From: Eopsaltria australis
Lineage: Eukaryota > Chordata > Aves > Passeriformes > Petroicidae
Assembly (NCBI GenBank): GCA_034509425.1
Contig: JAVTVJ010000076.1
Coordinates: forward strand, 5,270,001 to 5,334,000
Direction of reading: 5' to 3'
DNA length: 64,000 nucleotides
This document shows, one piece after another, positions 61,173 through 64,000 of this stretch (positions are counted from its first letter, which is position 1; the number at the start of each line of letters is the position of its first letter). A program made the position numbers and the translations under genes. The notes beneath the pieces were generated by a model that was not told where the DNA came from, searched no databases, and worked only from the letters and a program-made list of their open reading frames with translations.

Positions 61173-61302
61173 GCATCACAGAGTCCTTAAGGTTGGAAAA
61201 TACCTTTAAGGTAATCAGGTTCAACTCTGCCAAATCCACCACTAAGCCATCTGTAGTGCCTGCCGTTTAAATACCTTCAGGGATGGGCACTCCATGTCTT
61301 CC
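61173..61302 (-). mobile_element. CR1 LINE 3' end, part of an inverted insertion
   Basis: The plus strand carries the reverse complement of the last about 130 bases of CR1: ATCACAGAGTCCTTAAGGTT, GGAAAATACCTTTAAGGTAA, CAGGGATGGGCACTCCATG. It abuts at 61,302/61,303 a second CR1 segment in the opposite orientation that comes from further upstream in the element. The arrangement fits one twin-primed insertion. Confidence 0.85.
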
Positions 61303-61475
61303 ATTTTGGGCTTCTCACTATAAGAAAAACACTGAGGTGCTGGAGCCAGTTCAGAGAAGAGCATCAAAGCTGATGAGGGGTCTGGAGCACAAGTCTTATG
61401 AGGAATAACTGAGGGAGCTGGGGTGTTTAGCCTGGAGAAAAGATGGCTCTGGGTAGCCTTCCTCTCTGTCTTGTA
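61303..61475 (+). mobile_element. CR1 LINE internal segment, inverted relative to its 3' end
   Basis: ATTTTGGGCTTCTCACTATA, GAGGTGCTGGAGCCAGTTCA, GTCTGGAGCACAAGTCTTAT and GAGGGAGCTGGGGTGTTTAG follow the CR1 ORF2 C-terminal region in sense direction. The match ends near 61,475 without reaching the 3' UTR. It begins exactly where the minus-strand 3' end stops, which is the expected product of twin priming; two independent insertions are the alternative. Confidence 0.88.
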
Positions 61476-64000
61476 AACTCAGTCATAAAACTATAATGTG
61501 TCATGTTTTAGTCCCATGTTTAACTGTATTCCAGCAGATGATATGTACAGACCTAGAAATTCTCAAGTGTAATTTGTTAGAAGTGTGCAGCTGAAGGATG
61601 GTTAGATATATTAAAAAATAAATAAAATTGGGGAGTAGAAGCTGGTCCACCTAATCCTATAACACATTTCTATAATACAGGAGAACATTTGCTATTTTAA
61701 GAGGGTTGGTCTGCAGACAGGAAACTCTTTTCCTGTGAAAAGGTCATTGCATTTGATATATTTGAGTGGTGACATGAAGAAGCTCAGAGTATCAATGCAG
61801 CTTCCACAGCAAACTTCATGTCCCTGTAAGATAGAGATAAAACTGGGTGTCTTTGATTGGTAGAAACCAAAAATCAGACAAAGCATTCACTAGGATGCCA
61901 GAACTTCTAATAAATATAATTTTCTCTCTATATAGTTATCAAAAATGCATCTAATATATATATATCATAGTTGAATTCTAGGCATACATAACCTAGATGC
62001 TATCAGAGAAAATTACCCCATTTAAAACAGAGATCATGTATCTTTAGGTAGTTTTTCTGTGTCTCATCTATATATCAGATATTTGGAAACATGTAACAAA
62101 TATCTATAATTCTAGGCAGCTGTGATCAGTTATAATTCACAAAATTTATAATATCTGTGGATGTGTTAATTTATTTAGAATTATGAATCCATAACTCAGA
62201 TTTTGAGCTACACCTGTTTTTTTAAATTCCTGTGTAGATTAGGAATAACTACACTGAAGTAAAATGTCTCAGTTCACACCCGGATTAAGTTATTGCAGTG
62301 AATCTCCACCTATTTAGCAAAGATACATGTATGATAGATTTGAATCCCTGTAACACACACTCACTGGCAAGCTTCCAAGAAAGGTAATCATTATATACAA
62401 CCAAGCTATCACGGACTATAACGCTAATGCTGTGACATTTCACGGTGTCTGATGTGTTAGGCTGAGATATTTTCTCTCAGAACTTATATTTCTTGAACAA
62501 TTGAAGAATATCTTTGGAGGATATTGCTTATTTATGTGCCTTTGCTTTTAAGAGCAACTGCCAAACCGCCAAATGAATAGTGATGGTGCAGTTGGAACTT
62601 CTCTCTTGTAGGATGGGAAGGTTCATAGAGGAGTTTATAGAATGTCAAGTCATATTATCAACTACACGGGGATATGACCTGATGGGCAGAAATCACATCT
62701 TCAAAGTGTCATCCCGATACACTAGAGACTGAGAGCCACTGCCCTACCTTTCAGTGGTATAAAGTTGTTTGCAGTGATACAAAAATAGCTTCCACTTGAT
62801 ACAAAAAGACTACAGTTTGAAAGGTCAAGAAATTTGTAATGATTCTTGAATAGAAGATCTTAGGCAGGAGGCGCAATGCTTTTCAATTCCTTTTGTTTGT
62901 TCTATTATTCTAAACATAACTGTATTTTGCTGGATTTATAATGAGGGGCATTATTTCGATAATGACTCAAAGCTGTTTTTGCAAAGACAACTGCAGCATC
63001 AAACTTCTATTTAAAGCCTATGAGCTCAAAATTATGGCATCTGAATTCAGACAGCTTTCAGGTGGTGTTTGGTGGTGAAGACTGAGTGAGTTGGTGTAGT
63101 GGTTTGGGTAAGGCATTGCTGTCACCCAGCTCCTGTCCTACATTCATCTGGTGGCTTTATTTTAGTTGTACAGTCTTCACCTGTGCATTCAAAAATGTAA
63201 TTCTATTCACACCAATGCCTAACCTTGGAGGCACTTCAAGCATGTAAAGGACTGCTGTCAACAGTGACATTTTCCAGGAAAGTGAAATTTGGCATCTGAG
63301 CAGTCCTGGCTTCCTCTTCAGTTGTCCCCCTGGGGTCCATGGTGTGGCTGTGAATCTGTCAGTGTTATTCATGCCACATTCACTGTAGCAAGCCTTGCAC
63401 ACACCATACAAGTGACACTTGTACCACTGTTGTTCCCTACTTAGAGACTCTATCCCAGGAATATGAGAGCCAGCTCCATTCCTTCCTTTCTTTGAAGGAA
63501 TTACAGGTAATCTCTACTCTGATATGTTTTTTGTCACTTTTCTTTGATGTTTCCCTGCTTAGAATGAAATAGAACTGTCACACAACTGCTTTTTTAAAGG
63601 GTTTGAATTATGAAAGATTTGGGTCAGCATGCTGTATTTTATCAGGGTTGTTTTTTCAATTAGTTTTTAATTCTGGGCAGTAAATACCACTAAAAAAAGC
63701 CTGCAAAAGCACCCACACCCCCTTTCTGTGCCTCCATCCCTCTGCCCCTCTGAGAGCAACAGCACTAAATCAGACCAGAAGCTCACCTTCAGTGGGGCTC
63801 AGCACCAGATGTTCAGGGAACAAATATTAAGGGCAGGGTATGCCCAGAGTGGTACTTTCCTTGCTTCTATTATTGCAGCTTCTGGCTCTCTCTGGTTCAG
63901 GGATCTTCTGAACTAAAGCCAGAGGCTGTAATCAGACCACCATGTTTAGCAGTCCTTGGTGGAGCTTTCCTCCATTACCTTGCCTAATCAACTTTTGAAC
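61476..64000. other. Unique AT-rich sequence, no gene seen
   Basis: No recognised repeat or exon up to the end of the window. Short frames of 84 codons or fewer occur on both strands with no motif. Confidence 0.55.

Noticed and set aside
1..64000. Bacterial-type operons, CRISPR arrays, defence systems or tRNA/rRNA genes
   Set aside because: Sequence is vertebrate nuclear DNA with CR1 and ERV LTR repeats; no direct-repeat arrays with spacers and no structured RNA gene were seen.

Overview
This window reads as bird nuclear DNA from an AT-rich, CpG-poor, gene-free stretch: intergenic desert or the inside of a very large intron. The evidence is repeat content. The recognisable elements are CR1 LINE fragments with the CR1 3' signature (TGGAAGGGACC / GGACTAGATGAT / TTCTGTGATTCTGTGA type ends) and a family of ERV long terminal repeats of the kind common in bird genomes (U3 start of the TGTCCTGGTTTTGGCTGGGAT type). 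A neoavian, perhaps a passerine, is plausible, but species cannot be set from sequence alone. I found no supportable protein-coding exon, tRNA, rRNA, snRNA or CRISPR array. All open frames are short (at most 156 codons); the ones I could place are shadows of repeats or low-complexity tracts, and the others look like chance.

Layout. 1-3.3 kb: unique sequence with one 46-bp LTR relic. 3.33-4.29 kb: decayed CR1 ORF2 plus 3' end (+). 4.3-17 kb: unique AT-rich sequence with small tandem and C/A-rich patches. 16.98-18.41 kb: long antisense CR1 ORF2 relic (endonuclease to reverse transcriptase). 20.46-20.68 kb: T/G-rich low complexity. 22.77-23.99 kb: two CR1 3' ends pointing tail to tail. 26.36-26.50 kb: 72-bp tandem duplication. 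27.84-28.47 kb: GC-rich block of uncertain nature. 29.86-30.47 kb: complete solo LTR (-) with a perfect 5-bp target duplication. 35.9-36.2 kb and 48.5-48.8 kb: very old CR1/L3-like tails. 37.2-38.1 kb: CR1 inserted inside an older CR1 of opposite strand. 42.2-42.3 kb: CR1 3' tail behind a G11/T23 tract. 42.8 and 49.9 kb: internally deleted LTRs. 57.2-58.8 kb: CR1 split by a complete solo LTR. 60.0-60.4 kb: partial LTR (-). 61.05 kb: (AT)n microsatellite. 61.17-61.48 kb: CR1 with an inverted 5' piece, as twin priming would give.

There is no working gene set here. What the window offers is an insertion history: old CR1/L3-like tails, then several CR1 waves, then ERV LTRs (one landing inside a CR1), all now solo, truncated or frame-broken. 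I did not find a previously undescribed system. The best second-look items are the nested insertions, the twin-primed CR1, the 27.8-28.5 kb GC-rich block, the tail-to-tail CR1 pair and a near-perfect inverted repeat at 21,996-22,026. All repeat family calls rest on my recognition of consensus features, without a database search; boundaries marked approximate could move by tens of bases.
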